Shown here: in pieces, positions 8,904 through 17,858 of the stretch
Layout of the letters: each line of letters opens with the position of its first letter
Numbering within the stretch: position 1 is the stretch's first letter
Assembly (NCBI GenBank): GCA_965247505.1
Contig: OZ252020.1
Span: 2,852,001-2,916,000 of the forward strand
DNA: 64,000 nucleotides
DNA from: CAIYRG01 sp965247505
Lineage (GTDB): Bacteria; Pseudomonadota; Alphaproteobacteria; Micropepsales; Micropepsaceae
Direction of reading: 5' to 3'
Program-made: the position numbers and the translations under genes
The notes under the pieces: model-generated
What the model was told of the DNA's origin: nothing
Databases searched by the model: none
What the model saw: only the letters and a program-made list of their open reading frames with translations

Positions 8904-9950
8904 TTACTCGGTCAAAGGTGCCAAAAGGCTGTCGCGCGTCGTCAAAAAGCTCTGGGCGGTGAATTCGGGCAGCGCAAAAGCCCAGCCATGGCTGGCAAGG
9001 TTGATAAAATCGGTCTGCTGCTGTTGCTCCGCCTCTCCTGGGGACAAGCCTGCCAAGCTTGCCCAATTGGTATCGCCTTCTTGGGTGAGCCGCAAAATGA
9101 TCTGCACCCCATTGAAGGTTTCGGTGACGATTTCTGTCGCTTCCGAAAAATCGATTTCGGAGACCAGGCGTACGTCCGCAAATGTGAAATTCGAGATGGC
9201 AGTGGCCGGCCCAAACGTGACGCCCGGGTAGGACAGCTCGCGCCCGGCCGGAATATCATCAAGCGCGTAATCGGCCTCTTCCTCGCTTGCACGCGCAAGT
9301 GTGAAAGAGGGTCCCTCTGCCGGGGAAAAGCGCGTGGAGCGGATTTGGTCGCGCTCGAGATCGATAATGTTTTTGTCAAGCCATTCGCTGATTTCGGGCT
9401 GAACGGTCATGGAGCCGCGGGCGAGCCAAGTTTGATTCTCGCCGGTGCGCCGTGCGTAAAAGCGATTGAGCCCTTCGGGATCGGCAATGCCTTGATTATT
9501 GCCGATAAGAATATCGCCGATTGTCTCGCCTTCGCGGTCGCGCAGCACAACGCGTATGGCTTCGCCATCATCTTCGGGCTCTCCGAGTCCGAGCCGGGCA
9601 AAGAGCTCAGGCTGCGCGGTGCGCGGCTCGACGGACTGAAGCTCGGACATCCCCACAGAGGCGGAGCGGACCATGGCAATATTCGCCGGAAAATTATTAC
9701 GCTCGACGACCACCCAATCTCCCTCTTCGGTGCGCCGCACGTGAAAAACATCCTCGCGAGTCTCGACCATCACTTCGCCAATATTGTTCACCACATCGGC
9801 TAAGCCTGGAACGAGGGCTTGCGGTTCGAAGCTGGGGCCGGTGTCGCGTGCCCGTTGATTTAAGGCGACTCCTGCGAGGATCGCGATAAGAATGGTCGCT
9901 CCACCAAGGATCGTGAGATTGCGGCGGCGATTTTCGTTTGGGCCGGCCAT
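8904..9950 (-). CDS. DUF4340 domain protein of the Gld-like ABC exporter operon
   Basis: Predicted inner-membrane anchored periplasmic protein of about 348 residues: a short basic N-terminus, one hydrophobic helix (about residues 12-28, rich in Ile/Leu/Ala) and a long soluble part containing the repeated DUF4340 layout (WVVVERNNFPANIAMV, a WLARGSM segment and a C-terminal ATEIVTETFNGVQI region). The ATG at 9950 lies 1 bp after the gldG-like stop, arguing for translational coupling. DUF4340 genes habitually follow GldFG-type ABC genes; the molecular role is unknown. The frame is open 23 codons further upstream, inside the neighbour, which is not taken as the start. Confidence 0.8.
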   Translation of the reverse strand: MAGPNENRRRNLTILGGATILIAILAGVALNQRARDTGPSFEPQALVPGLADVVNNIGEVMVETREDVFHVRRTEEGDWVVVERNNFPANIAMVRSASVGMSELQSVEPRTAQPELFARLGLGEPEDDGEAIRVVLRDREGETIGDILIGNNQGIADPEGLNRFYARRTGENQTWLARGSMTVQPEISEWLDKNIIDLERDQIRSTRFSPAEGPSFTLARASEEEADYALDDIPAGRELSYPGVTFGPATAISNFTFADVRLVSEIDFSEATEIVTETFNGVQIILRLTQEGDTNWASLAGLSPGEAEQQQQTDFINLASHGWAFALPEFTAQSFLTTRDSLLAPLTE

Positions 9951-9951
9951 T

Positions 9952-11880
9952 TTAGATTCCCCGCGCTTGGAGCCGTCGCCTGCGGCGCAGAGCACCCACG
10001 CCGATTGCCGCGATGCCAATGACCAGCGGAACGGCAGCTGTGTTGATAAAAGTCAGCCAGGCGCCCAGGTTTTCCTGGTCGCGGCGCAGATTAGCTTGAA
10101 CCGCACGCAAGGCGCCGCGCGAGTCGAGAAGCTCCTGGCGGAAATTCTCAATCGCAGCTTGTTGTTCGGGCGTCACCAGGTCGGCGCGCAACTCGCCTTC
10201 AGCGCCCTGACCTTGTAGTTCCTGCAAACGTGCTTCGGTCGCCACGATGCTTTCTTGCAAACGGCGTTCCTCGTTCAAGAACTGCGCTTCGGCCTCGCGT
10301 CGCAACGCCTCGACGACCGTGAAGGTGCGCTGGATCGGCGCACGCGTGCGCAGCGATATAAGCTCGTTGGACCCCATCATGTTTTCGACCGCATTGATGA
10401 CGAGCGCGCCATTGTCAGCCGAGGGAATGAGGATGCGCTGGCCAAGAATGTTCTGCGCGGTCACCCAAAAGCGGTCTTCGAGCATGTCGGAATCCGCGAC
10501 GACGATCACATTGATGTTGTCGGCCTCGGTGATCTGTTCGGCCAAGGGCTCGGGCGGCCCGTCTACCGCCGTATCGCCGTCCAAAGCTGCCAGAGCCGGC
10601 GCGCCGTCCGGAAAGGCGCTAGCCGTAGGGCCGGAGATCCGCGCTGCAAGCGTAAAGGGGCCGCCAATGGGCGAGAAATTACGCAAGAGACCGGCCGGGT
10701 TCTGTGTCGAGCGCACCACAAAGGAATTGGTCAATGCCGAGGTGGTGGAACTTGTAATCAGGGGCGTGAAACTGGTCGTCGCGTCTTCCGTGGCACTGAG
10801 CGCGCCCGCGCTTGCGAAGTTGACCTGCTGCAAATCGGCGGTCACCAAATCGCCATCGTCGAAATTCGCTTCTGCGGCCCTCAACCAGACGATATATTGC
10901 AATGTTTGCGGGTTAGCCGCATCGCCAAAGCGCACGCGCTGGGCAAGCTCGGCATCGGTCACCACTAGTCCCGGGTCATAGGCAATGCCCCAAGCGGCGA
11001 AAAGTTCCGGCAAATCCGAAACATCGCTAATGGGCTGTCCGCCCATGCCGGAACTTGCTGCGCTTGCGGCTTCGGAATACGGATCGACAAAAATAATGGC
11101 ATTGCCGCCGCGTAAGACGAACTGGTCTATGGCGTAGTGGGTTTGCGCGCTGAAATCCGCCGGATGGGCGACCAAAAGCGTAGAAATGTCTTCGGGGATG
11201 CGGTCGATATCGTCGGCAAGCATTTCGACGTCGAAGGTTTCGGTTAGCTGCTGGTAGATTGCGAAGGGTTGGGCGTTGCCCTGCATCATCGCCATCATAC
11301 CGCCGAGCCCGCTTTCCAGCGGCAGCGCGGAGAGAATGCCAAGACGCGGCTGTTCGGCCTGCGAGAGACGGTACACCAGCGACGTCAAATCATATTCGAG
11401 ATAGACTTCGCGGTCCGAATTGAAGAACCCGATGGTTTCCTGCCCGTCGGTCGAATTGGTCCCGACAAGACCGAAATAAACTTTCTCGCCCTCCTGGGTC
11501 GCGACGCCGGTGAGTCCATATGCAACCGCTTCGTCTTCTTCGGGCGTGAAAGTGCGCGGATCTATTTCTTCAAAATGAATGTTTCCGCCCGCAAGCGCGA
11601 CATATTCCTGAAGAAGATCGCGCACGCGGGAGGCGTAGGAATTGATCGTCGGATAACCGGTTACGGCATTGCGCGAGAAGAAGAAGCGCAATGTGATCGG
11701 TTCTTGTAGCCCATCGAGTGTTGTGCGCGTGCCGTCGGATACGGTGTAGAGCCCACCTTCAGTCAAATCGAGCCGCGCGGCGCCGAACCACATGTTTGAG
11801 ACGATATTGACGGCGAAGAACAGCACCACGCCGAAAACGATGGTGAGAAGAGCGAAGCTGCGGCGCGAGAGGTTTTTCAT
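9952..11880 (-). CDS. GldG-like ABC transporter auxiliary protein
   Basis: Membrane protein of 642 residues with one N-terminal helix (about 12-30), a large extracytoplasmic domain of the ABC-transport auxiliary (GldG/IFT52-like) type, a coiled-coil stretch near residues 540-610 rich in Glu, Gln and Arg, and a C-terminal helix followed by a basic tail (ALRRRRRLQARG). The segment LDLTEGGLYTVSDGTRTTL near the N-terminus is typical of the family. It lies between the permease and the DUF4340 gene with 3 bp and 1 bp spacings. In Bacteroidetes GldG serves gliding, but in Proteobacteria the substrate is unknown. Confidence 0.82.
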   Translation of the reverse strand: MKNLSRRSFALLTIVFGVVLFFAVNIVSNMWFGAARLDLTEGGLYTVSDGTRTTLDGLQEPITLRFFFSRNAVTGYPTINSYASRVRDLLQEYVALAGGNIHFEEIDPRTFTPEEDEAVAYGLTGVATQEGEKVYFGLVGTNSTDGQETIGFFNSDREVYLEYDLTSLVYRLSQAEQPRLGILSALPLESGLGGMMAMMQGNAQPFAIYQQLTETFDVEMLADDIDRIPEDISTLLVAHPADFSAQTHYAIDQFVLRGGNAIIFVDPYSEAASAASSGMGGQPISDVSDLPELFAAWGIAYDPGLVVTDAELAQRVRFGDAANPQTLQYIVWLRAAEANFDDGDLVTADLQQVNFASAGALSATEDATTSFTPLITSSTTSALTNSFVVRSTQNPAGLLRNFSPIGGPFTLAARISGPTASAFPDGAPALAALDGDTAVDGPPEPLAEQITEADNINVIVVADSDMLEDRFWVTAQNILGQRILIPSADNGALVINAVENMMGSNELISLRTRAPIQRTFTVVEALRREAEAQFLNEERRLQESIVATEARLQELQGQGAEGELRADLVTPEQQAAIENFRQELLDSRGALRAVQANLRRDQENLGAWLTFINTAAVPLVIGIAAIGVGALRRRRRLQARGI

Positions 11881-11883
11881 TTC

Positions 11884-12618
11884 TCAGCCCGCCTTTTTTA
11901 AATCGACGATCACAACATTGATCCCCAGGAACAATGCGATCAGCGAGAAGAAGAAGACGATGTCCCTTAGATCAATGACGCCCCGCGCTATGGTTTGGAA
12001 CTGGGTCATGAAGCTGAAGGACGAAACCGTGTCGACAAGCGCTAGTGGCGCCCAGGCCTTGAAGAAATCAACGACCAGCGGGGCGCCCGAGATCGTAAAT
12101 AAGAAGCAGATGACCACACTCACCACGAAGGCGATGACTTGATTGGAGGTCAAAGCCGAGATTGCTGCCGAAATCGCTAGATACGCGCCCGCCATTAGGA
12201 GGCTTCCAATATAGCTGGCGACGATCACGCCATTATCTGGATTGCCCAGATAATTCACAGTGATCCAGATCGGGAAGGTGAGTGCGAGCGCGACACCGGT
12301 AAAAGCCCATGCGGCAAGAAACTTCCCGGCGACACTTGCCAATATTGGGATCGGCAAGGTCAGCAACAGCTCGATCGTTCCGGATTTGCGCTCCTCGGCC
12401 CATAGCCGCATGCCGATGGCAGGAATCAAAAACAGATAAAGCCAAACGTGGTAGCCGAAGAATACCGCGAGACTGGCAACGCCGGTCTCGAAAAAGCGTC
12501 CGATATAGAAAGTGAATACGCCCATCGCGAATAGAAAGATCACGATAAACACATAGGCGAGCGGCGTCGCAAAATAGGCCGCGAATTCACGCTTGAAGAT
12601 GGCAAGAACCGATCTCAT
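11884..12618 (-). CDS. ABC-2 type permease, GldF-like
   Basis: Inner-membrane permease of 244 residues with six predicted helices, the first in FATPLAYVFIVIFLFAMGVF and the last close to the C-terminus. The segment MRLWAEERKSGTIELLLTLP is the cytoplasmic coupling signature of ABC-2 permeases next to GldA-like ATPases. Its start overlaps the stop of the ATPase gene as ATGA at 12615-12618, so ATPase and permease are made together. Likely an exporter or a machine acting on envelope components; no substrate can be named. Confidence 0.85.
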   Translation of the reverse strand: MRSVLAIFKREFAAYFATPLAYVFIVIFLFAMGVFTFYIGRFFETGVASLAVFFGYHVWLYLFLIPAIGMRLWAEERKSGTIELLLTLPIPILASVAGKFLAAWAFTGVALALTFPIWITVNYLGNPDNGVIVASYIGSLLMAGAYLAISAAISALTSNQVIAFVVSVVICFLFTISGAPLVVDFFKAWAPLALVDTVSSFSFMTQFQTIARGVIDLRDIVFFFSLIALFLGINVVIVDLKKAG

Positions 12619-13589
12619 GCCGCAGCCCCAACGGCTCTTTCACGTGCCCGGTCCGAATCCGACGTCGTGAGCGAACGGAACACTTCATCAAGCCGTCCTT
12701 CGTCCGTGTAAAGTTGCTTGATCTCCCATCTTTCATTGGCGGCCATGGCGCTGATGTCTTCGATGAGCAGCTCAGAAGCGCGCGCGAAAGCGGTCAAAGT
12801 AACAAAGCCGTTTTCCTCGCCGTCCTCTTCGACGCTGCGAACCTTTGGATGCGCCCCGATCTTTTCTTTCGCACCCGCGGCTTGAGCGGCAGGCAGGCAC
12901 AGTGTGACCGCGTTGTGGTGGCGCGAGCGGGTCAGGAGTTCTGCCGGCGTACCGTCGGCAACCACCTGGCCGCGGTCAATGATGACGGCACGTGTGCAAA
13001 TAGCGTCCACCTCTCCCAATAGATGGGTCGAGATAATGATTGCCTTCTCAGCGGCCATCTCGCGGATCAATTTGCGCACACTGAATTTCTGGTTGGGATC
13101 GAGCCCATCGGTCGGCTCGTCCATAACCAAAACCGGAGGATCGTGAAGGATTGCCTGCGCCAGCCCGACACGTCTTTTGAAACCTTTGGAGAGCGTATCG
13201 ATGGGTTGTTCGAGGACGGGTCCCAGCTCGGTTTTTTCTGCTGCCGCCGCGACGCGCGCTTTGGCCTCATCGCCTGTGAAGCCGCGCACTTCGGCGATGA
13301 AACGTAAAAACTGCAGCGGCGTCATATCGCCATAAGCGGGCGCGCCCTCGGGCAAATAGCCCAAAACGCTCTGCGCCGCTTGCGGCGCGGCCTCGACATC
13401 GATCCCGGTAATGCGCACCCGCCCTGAACTAGGCGTCAGATAGCCGGCGATGATTTTCATTGTGGTCGATTTGCCGGCGCCGTTGGGGCCTAAGAAACCG
13501 AGGACCTCGCCCTTGGACACGCTGAGATCGATGCCGCATACCGCGGCGATCGGGCCGAAATTCTTGGAGAGGTTTTCGATTTCAATCAT
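12615..13589 (-). CDS. ABC transporter ATP-binding protein, GldA-like
   Basis: Cytoplasmic ATPase of 324 residues, first gene of the four-gene Gld-like operon. It shows Walker A GPNGAGKST near residue 37, Q-loop region GYLPEGAPAYGDMT, signature LSKGFKRRVGLAQA (the degenerate LSKG form found in the drug/Gld exporter subfamily), Walker B VLVMDEPTDGLDP and the switch His in IIISTHLL. A C-terminal extension of about 100 residues is typical of this subfamily. The promoter must lie in the non-coding 13590-13735 segment. Confidence 0.88.
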   Translation of the reverse strand: MIEIENLSKNFGPIAAVCGIDLSVSKGEVLGFLGPNGAGKSTTMKIIAGYLTPSSGRVRITGIDVEAAPQAAQSVLGYLPEGAPAYGDMTPLQFLRFIAEVRGFTGDEAKARVAAAAEKTELGPVLEQPIDTLSKGFKRRVGLAQAILHDPPVLVMDEPTDGLDPNQKFSVRKLIREMAAEKAIIISTHLLGEVDAICTRAVIIDRGQVVADGTPAELLTRSRHHNAVTLCLPAAQAAGAKEKIGAHPKVRSVEEDGEENGFVTLTAFARASELLIEDISAMAANERWEIKQLYTDEGRLDEVFRSLTTSDSDRARERAVGAAA

Positions 13590-13735
13590 CGCTCATAGGT
13601 CTAGTTTATCTTAGGCGGCCGAATAAAGCGCGATTGACTTAAGGAAATCATCCTCAACCTGCAAGGGGTGGGCGTGATTCGGATACACCCAAACTACAGA
13701 TGTTTCCTGCTTAGGGAAAAAATAGCGGGGGCGAG
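13590..13735. other. Non-coding stretch upstream of the ABC operon
   Basis: Region of 146 bp with no plausible gene. It should contain the leftward promoter of the ABC operon; I could not single out convincing -35/-10 boxes. Confidence 0.4.
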
Positions 13736-13764
13736 AAAAAAATGGGCCTCCAAAAGTGAGGCCC
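13736..13764 (-). terminator. Rho-independent terminator without an evident gene upstream
   Basis: Read leftwards: GGGCCTC, a 7 nt loop, GAGGCCC, then ATTTTTTT. This is a textbook terminator, but on this strand no protein gene ends here: the nearest upstream leftward gene (Bax inhibitor-1) already has its own terminator at 14402-14435, about 640 bp away. It therefore may end a short non-coding transcript. Confidence 0.65.
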
Positions 13765-13776
13765 GCCATCAATAAG

Positions 13777-13864
13777 GGTCGGTTGGTTTTTGGGTGCCCT
13801 GACCGGCAGGGGCTGGGGGGCTGGGTCTAACTCCCGGCTGAGGCACTCCTCGAACCAACCGACC
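13777..13864. ncRNA. Candidate structured RNA element (strand uncertain)
   Basis: A perfect 12 bp inverted repeat (GGTCGGTTGGTT at 13777-13788, its complement at 13853-13864) encloses a second stem GGGTGCC/GGCACTC and an inner hairpin GCTGGG/CCCGGC. The inner stems need a G-U pair if read on the plus strand but give mismatches on the minus strand, which slightly favours a plus-strand RNA, possibly the leader of the DUF2794 gene. The terminator at 13736-13764 instead suggests a minus-strand small RNA. The SRP, tmRNA and RNase P core motifs are absent. Family unknown. Confidence 0.4.
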
Positions 13865-13989
13865 TGCTATCGGTAGAAGCCTAAAAGGGCGGGGAATTGA
13901 CCCGAATAGGGCGATTTTGTGGCGTGGCCTCAATGCAATGTGAGGGGCCCCCTTGCCAATTTCACTGTTCGCGTACCATGCTAGCCCTG

Positions 13990-14391
13990 ATGAGCGACGA
14001 ACCCATAGTTCTCGCCCGTGCCGCGGCCCGCTACCAGGCACGGAGTTATCCACAGAGTGGGGCAGAAAAACTCGTCGGACGGGGCAGGCCGCGTACGCGT
14101 TTCGAACGGGGCGAGCTCAATCGAATTTTGAATATTTATGGCCGAATGGTCGTTGCCGGGGAATGGCGTGATTACGCCATCGACTTTCTCGAAGACGCCG
14201 CGGTGTTTTCCGCCTATCGCCGCAGCAGCGAGATGCCGCTCTACCGGATCGAAAAACGCCCGAGGCTGAAGGACCGCCAAGGGCAATATGCGGTGGTTGC
14301 TGCCGGGGGGCAGATCCTCAAACGCGGCCATGATCTCCCATCGGTGCTTAGAGTTTTGGAACGAAAATTGTTGCGTGCGGTGAGCGAGTAA
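13990..14391 (+). CDS. DUF2794 family protein
   Basis: Small soluble protein of 133 residues belonging to an alphaproteobacterial family of unknown function. The diagnostic C-terminal part reads EMPLYRIEKRPRL, then GQYAVVAAGGQILKRGHD, then VLRVLERKLL. The central INIYGRMVVAGEWRDYAIDF-like region (here RILNIYGRMVVAGEW) is also conserved. The ATG at 13990 (MSDEP) is chosen; an ATG at 13978 would add four residues, and neither has a clear ribosome-binding site. It ends just before a bidirectional terminator shared with the Bax inhibitor-1 gene. Confidence 0.8.
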   Translation: MSDEPIVLARAAARYQARSYPQSGAEKLVGRGRPRTRFERGELNRILNIYGRMVVAGEWRDYAIDFLEDAAVFSAYRRSSEMPLYRIEKRPRLKDRQGQYAVVAAGGQILKRGHDLPSVLRVLERKLLRAVSE

Positions 14392-14401
14392 TCAGCGGAA
14401 C

Positions 14402-14435
14402 AAAAAAAAGCCCCGGATCGCTCCGGGGCTTTTTG
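14402..14435. terminator. Bidirectional rho-independent terminator
   Basis: Stem AGCCCCGGA / TCCGGGGCT with a 4 nt loop, flanked by eight A on the left and a T-rich tract on the right, so it works for both the rightward DUF2794 gene and the leftward Bax inhibitor-1 gene. Confidence 0.9.
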
Positions 14436-14453
14436 TTTTGACTCCGTCGGCTG

Positions 14454-15194
14454 CTAGCGGCGGGCGCCCAATAGCCGAAGCAGCATGATGAAGAGGTTGA
14501 TGAAATCGAGATAGAGACGCAGCGCGCCCATGATCGCAGATTTGCCTGCAACCTCGCCGCTCATATTTACCGAATAGCTCTCTTTGATCTTTTGGGTGTC
14601 ATAGGCAGTAAGCCCCGTGAAAATGATCACCCCGATGATCGAGATCACAAATTCCATCATGCTCGATTGCATGAACATGTTCACTATCGAGGCGATGATA
14701 ATGCCGATGAGTCCCATGAAAAGGAACGAACCCCAGCCGGTGAGATCGCGCTTGGTGGTGTAGCCCCAGAGACTCATCGTGCCAAAGGTGGCCGCAGTAA
14801 TAAAGAACACGCGCGCCACGCTCGCGCCGGTGTACATCAGAAAGATCGGCGCGAGGCCGATGCCCATGACGGCCGCAAAGACCCAGAAGGTGATCTGCGC
14901 GGTCGACAGACTCATACTCTGAATGCGAAAGCTTAAAAAGAACACCATTCCGAGCGGCGCGAACATGGCGACGTAGATGAGAGGCGAAGTGCCAATGATG
15001 TTGCCAGCCGGATCAAATGTGAAGAACAACGCGTTTAAGGGTGGGTTCAGGGTGGCCAAAACCGCCACACCAGTGAGCGCTAGGCCCGCCAACATATAAT
15101 TATAGACGCGAAGCATATAGGCGCGCAGCCCGGCATCGATCGCTGCCGCTCTATCCGTTCCGACGCTCCTCGCGCGGGTTTCATATTCAGCCAT
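14454..15194 (-). CDS. Bax inhibitor-1/YccA family membrane protein
   Basis: Inner-membrane protein of 246 residues with seven hydrophobic helices and a short cytoplasmic N-terminus. The C-terminal segment GLTAYDTQKIKE followed by GALRLYLDFINLFIMLLRLLG is the hallmark of the BI-1/YbhL/YccA group, whose members act as pH-sensitive calcium leak channels or bind the FtsH protease. Which of these applies here is not decidable. It stands alone between a bidirectional terminator and a 138 bp gap containing its promoter. Confidence 0.9.
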   Translation of the reverse strand: MAEYETRARSVGTDRAAAIDAGLRAYMLRVYNYMLAGLALTGVAVLATLNPPLNALFFTFDPAGNIIGTSPLIYVAMFAPLGMVFFLSFRIQSMSLSTAQITFWVFAAVMGIGLAPIFLMYTGASVARVFFITAATFGTMSLWGYTTKRDLTGWGSFLFMGLIGIIIASIVNMFMQSSMMEFVISIIGVIIFTGLTAYDTQKIKESYSVNMSGEVAGKSAIMGALRLYLDFINLFIMLLRLLGARR

Positions 15195-15332
15195 GTTGCC
15201 TAATCTCCAAAAAATTCCATGTCCCGCGTGTTTGCGGGAGAGTCGTATGTAATATCGGTGTTCTCGCGGGCTGCATCAAGCCTTTCTCACTCAAAACCGT
15301 GCCATCTCTTTGACATGATTAAGAAAATAACT

Positions 15333-17858
15333 TCAGGGATTACGCAATCGCGCAGCGGGTTTTGCGCTAAGCGCGGCAAAGCCTCCGATAAGGCCGAGAA
15401 CCAATGTCCCGATTGCGCCGCCGATCACGGTTAGCGCGACCGCGCGCCAGGCAAAGACAAAGGGTATCTCAAGGACGATCTCGGTAACCCACCAGCCCGC
15501 GATTGCGCCTGCGCCGAAAGATGCGATTCCGGCCAGCGTCCCAAGCAAGCCATATTCCACCGCGTAGATGGCGGCGAGCCGCGCGCGCGTTGCGCCAAGG
15601 ACTTTCATCACCACGGCCTCATACATGCGCGCGCGGTGGCCCGCGGCTATGGCACCGGCGAGCACTAATATCCCAGCTAAAATGGTGACAAAGCTCGCCG
15701 CACTTATTCCGGTGGCGAGTGCCTCAAGCATAACGCCCACTTGGGCGAGCGCCTCTTTCACGCGCACTACGGTGACGTTGGGAAATCTTTGAGTTACGGC
15801 ATTGAAAACGGCATCTTCGTCTTCGGCAGCCAGCCTCACCGTCGAGATGAATGTGTGGGGTGCTGCGCTAATCTCGCCTGGTGAGAGGATCATCGAAAAA
15901 TCGATCCCGATATTTCGGAACTCATCGTCGCGTAGATTAAAGATCTGCGCCTCGATATCGCGCCCCAATACATTAACGGTCAGGCTATCGCCGACGGAAA
16001 GGCGCATGTCTTCGGCGAGATCTTCGTCGAGGGAGATTAGCGGCGGGCCGTCATAATCGGCGGGCCACCAATCGGGTCCTTCAAAAATGGTCACCTCGCG
16101 CGGGGCCTCCGCCATATAGGTCAGGCCGCGATCGCCATTTGGGATGCGCGGCGCATCGGGCTGCACACGCGCTTGTTCAACCTGTACGCCGTTCAGTGCG
16201 ACAAAGCGTGCCCGCAGCATTGGCGTTGCTTCGAACTCGACTGCTGAAGGCGCTCCTGCCACGATCTCGGTGAATTCTTCGATTTGATCTTTCTGAATAT
16301 CGACAAAGAAAAAACTCGGTGCCCTTTCGGGAAGCTGCTCGGCGACTTCCGAACGTACGCTCGCTTCGGTCAGCGCAACCGTCGCAAGGAGGGTCAGGCC
16401 AAGACCGAGCGCGACGATGACATTAGTCGATTGCGTTCCAGGACGGGTCAGATTGCCCAATGCGATCCGTAAGACTTGTCTGCGTCCATGGGGAACGCGT
16501 GCAATCAGCCATTGCAGAGCTAGCCCTGCATATTTCAGCGCAATGAGTATCCCCGCACAGCCCGCGAGAAATCCCATGGTAAACTCCTCATAGCGAGAGA
16601 GGTTCACTGAGAGAATTGCTACCGCGGCAAGCGCGCCAAACGCGGCAAAACGATAGGGCCATCGCCCATGCGCCGAAGAGGGCGCGACGAGATCGCGAAA
16701 GAGACCTGCTGGATTGATTTCGCGGGCTCTGCTAAGGGGCAACACTGCGAAACCGAAGGCCGTCAACACGCCAAAAGCGGTAGCGAGGATCAGCGGCCCC
16801 GGATAAAGCGCATAATTGGCCGGTGCCGGGATGGAACTGCCGGCAAAATACTCGACCGCAAAGGGCAGTGCGGCACCGATCGCGAGACCTGCGGCCAAGC
16901 CAATCATAGCGACGAACATCACCAGCACCATATAGATTTGGAACACTTGTCCGCCTTCGGCCCCGAGAGCTTTCAACGTGGCGATTGATTCACGCCGCCG
17001 CTCGATAAAGGCATTGATGGCTTGGCCGGCCCCGACACCTCCGACGACAAGCGCGGTCAGCCCGACGAGGGTGAGAAAGAGCGTTGCCTGGCGGACAAAA
17101 CGCGCAACGGCAGGCACCGCATTGGTGTGATCGCGAACCCGCCAAACATGAGCTGGGAATTCTGAATCCAAAACGGCTTCGAAATAGTCGGGCGCGAGCG
17201 GTTCATCAAAAGCAACGTCATAATGATAATTGATCAGGGATCCCGGCACGACGAGGCCGCTGCGCTCTAAGCCTTCGCGCGAAATCATCATTCTTGGTCC
17301 AAGCGAAAAACCGCCGGAAATGCGATCCGGTTCGGTAAAGAGCTGCGCTCGCACCAAATAATCCGTGTCGCCGACATGAATAGCATCGCCGATTTCTATT
17401 CCCAGCCGCGCAAACAATGTGCCTTCCACCACCGTTCCGCAGATGCTCTCGTTGCAGGCGAGCGCCTCGCTCAAGGGCAATGTGGGTTCGAGAGTGACCG
17501 CGCCCAGCATCGGGAAAGACTCGTCTACTGCCCGGATCTCGACAACGTTTCGTGCCGTCTCGCCTGCCGCGTTTGCCATGCTGCGCATCGTTGCGCTCAT
17601 GGAAACATCACCGAAGCGATCCATGAAGGCGCGCTCAGCGTCGCTTGCCGGTTCATAAAGCCGCCTGAGGCTGACGTCGCCGCCCAAAAGTGTGCGCCCT
17701 TGTTCGGCAAGGCCTGTCGTGAAGGCTGCGCCGAGCGAACCCACGCTCGCAATTGCGGCGACCCCTAAAGTGAGACAACCGAGAAAGACGCGAAAACCCG
17801 AGAGGCCGCTTCGAAGCTCGCGGCGCGCGAAACAAACGGCAAGGCCCATGGGGCTCAC
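15333..17858 (-). CDS. FtsX-domain ABC transporter permease, YbbP-like
   Basis: Large inner-membrane permease of 841 residues with two FtsX-type permease cores separated by extracytoplasmic domains: a first helix near residue 20-40, a cluster at about 255-430 and a last cluster at about 700-830. This architecture matches the YbbP/COG3127 family, which pairs with a LolD-like ATPase. It overlaps the ATPase gene by ATGA at 17855-17858. The adjacent divergent TesA-like esterase repeats the E. coli ybbA-ybbP-tesA neighbourhood, so a role in envelope lipid handling is likely but inferred from context. Confidence 0.88.
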   Translation of the reverse strand: MSPMGLAVCFARRELRSGLSGFRVFLGCLTLGVAAIASVGSLGAAFTTGLAEQGRTLLGGDVSLRRLYEPASDAERAFMDRFGDVSMSATMRSMANAAGETARNVVEIRAVDESFPMLGAVTLEPTLPLSEALACNESICGTVVEGTLFARLGIEIGDAIHVGDTDYLVRAQLFTEPDRISGGFSLGPRMMISREGLERSGLVVPGSLINYHYDVAFDEPLAPDYFEAVLDSEFPAHVWRVRDHTNAVPAVARFVRQATLFLTLVGLTALVVGGVGAGQAINAFIERRRESIATLKALGAEGGQVFQIYMVLVMFVAMIGLAAGLAIGAALPFAVEYFAGSSIPAPANYALYPGPLILATAFGVLTAFGFAVLPLSRAREINPAGLFRDLVAPSSAHGRWPYRFAAFGALAAVAILSVNLSRYEEFTMGFLAGCAGILIALKYAGLALQWLIARVPHGRRQVLRIALGNLTRPGTQSTNVIVALGLGLTLLATVALTEASVRSEVAEQLPERAPSFFFVDIQKDQIEEFTEIVAGAPSAVEFEATPMLRARFVALNGVQVEQARVQPDAPRIPNGDRGLTYMAEAPREVTIFEGPDWWPADYDGPPLISLDEDLAEDMRLSVGDSLTVNVLGRDIEAQIFNLRDDEFRNIGIDFSMILSPGEISAAPHTFISTVRLAAEDEDAVFNAVTQRFPNVTVVRVKEALAQVGVMLEALATGISAASFVTILAGILVLAGAIAAGHRARMYEAVVMKVLGATRARLAAIYAVEYGLLGTLAGIASFGAGAIAGWWVTEIVLEIPFVFAWRAVALTVIGGAIGTLVLGLIGGFAALSAKPAARLRNP

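Noticed and set aside
13777..13864. Assignment of the structured element as SRP RNA, tmRNA or 6S RNA
   Set aside because: The conserved SRP tetraloop region and tmRNA tag/T-arm elements are absent, and the hairpin is too short for a normal 6S RNA.
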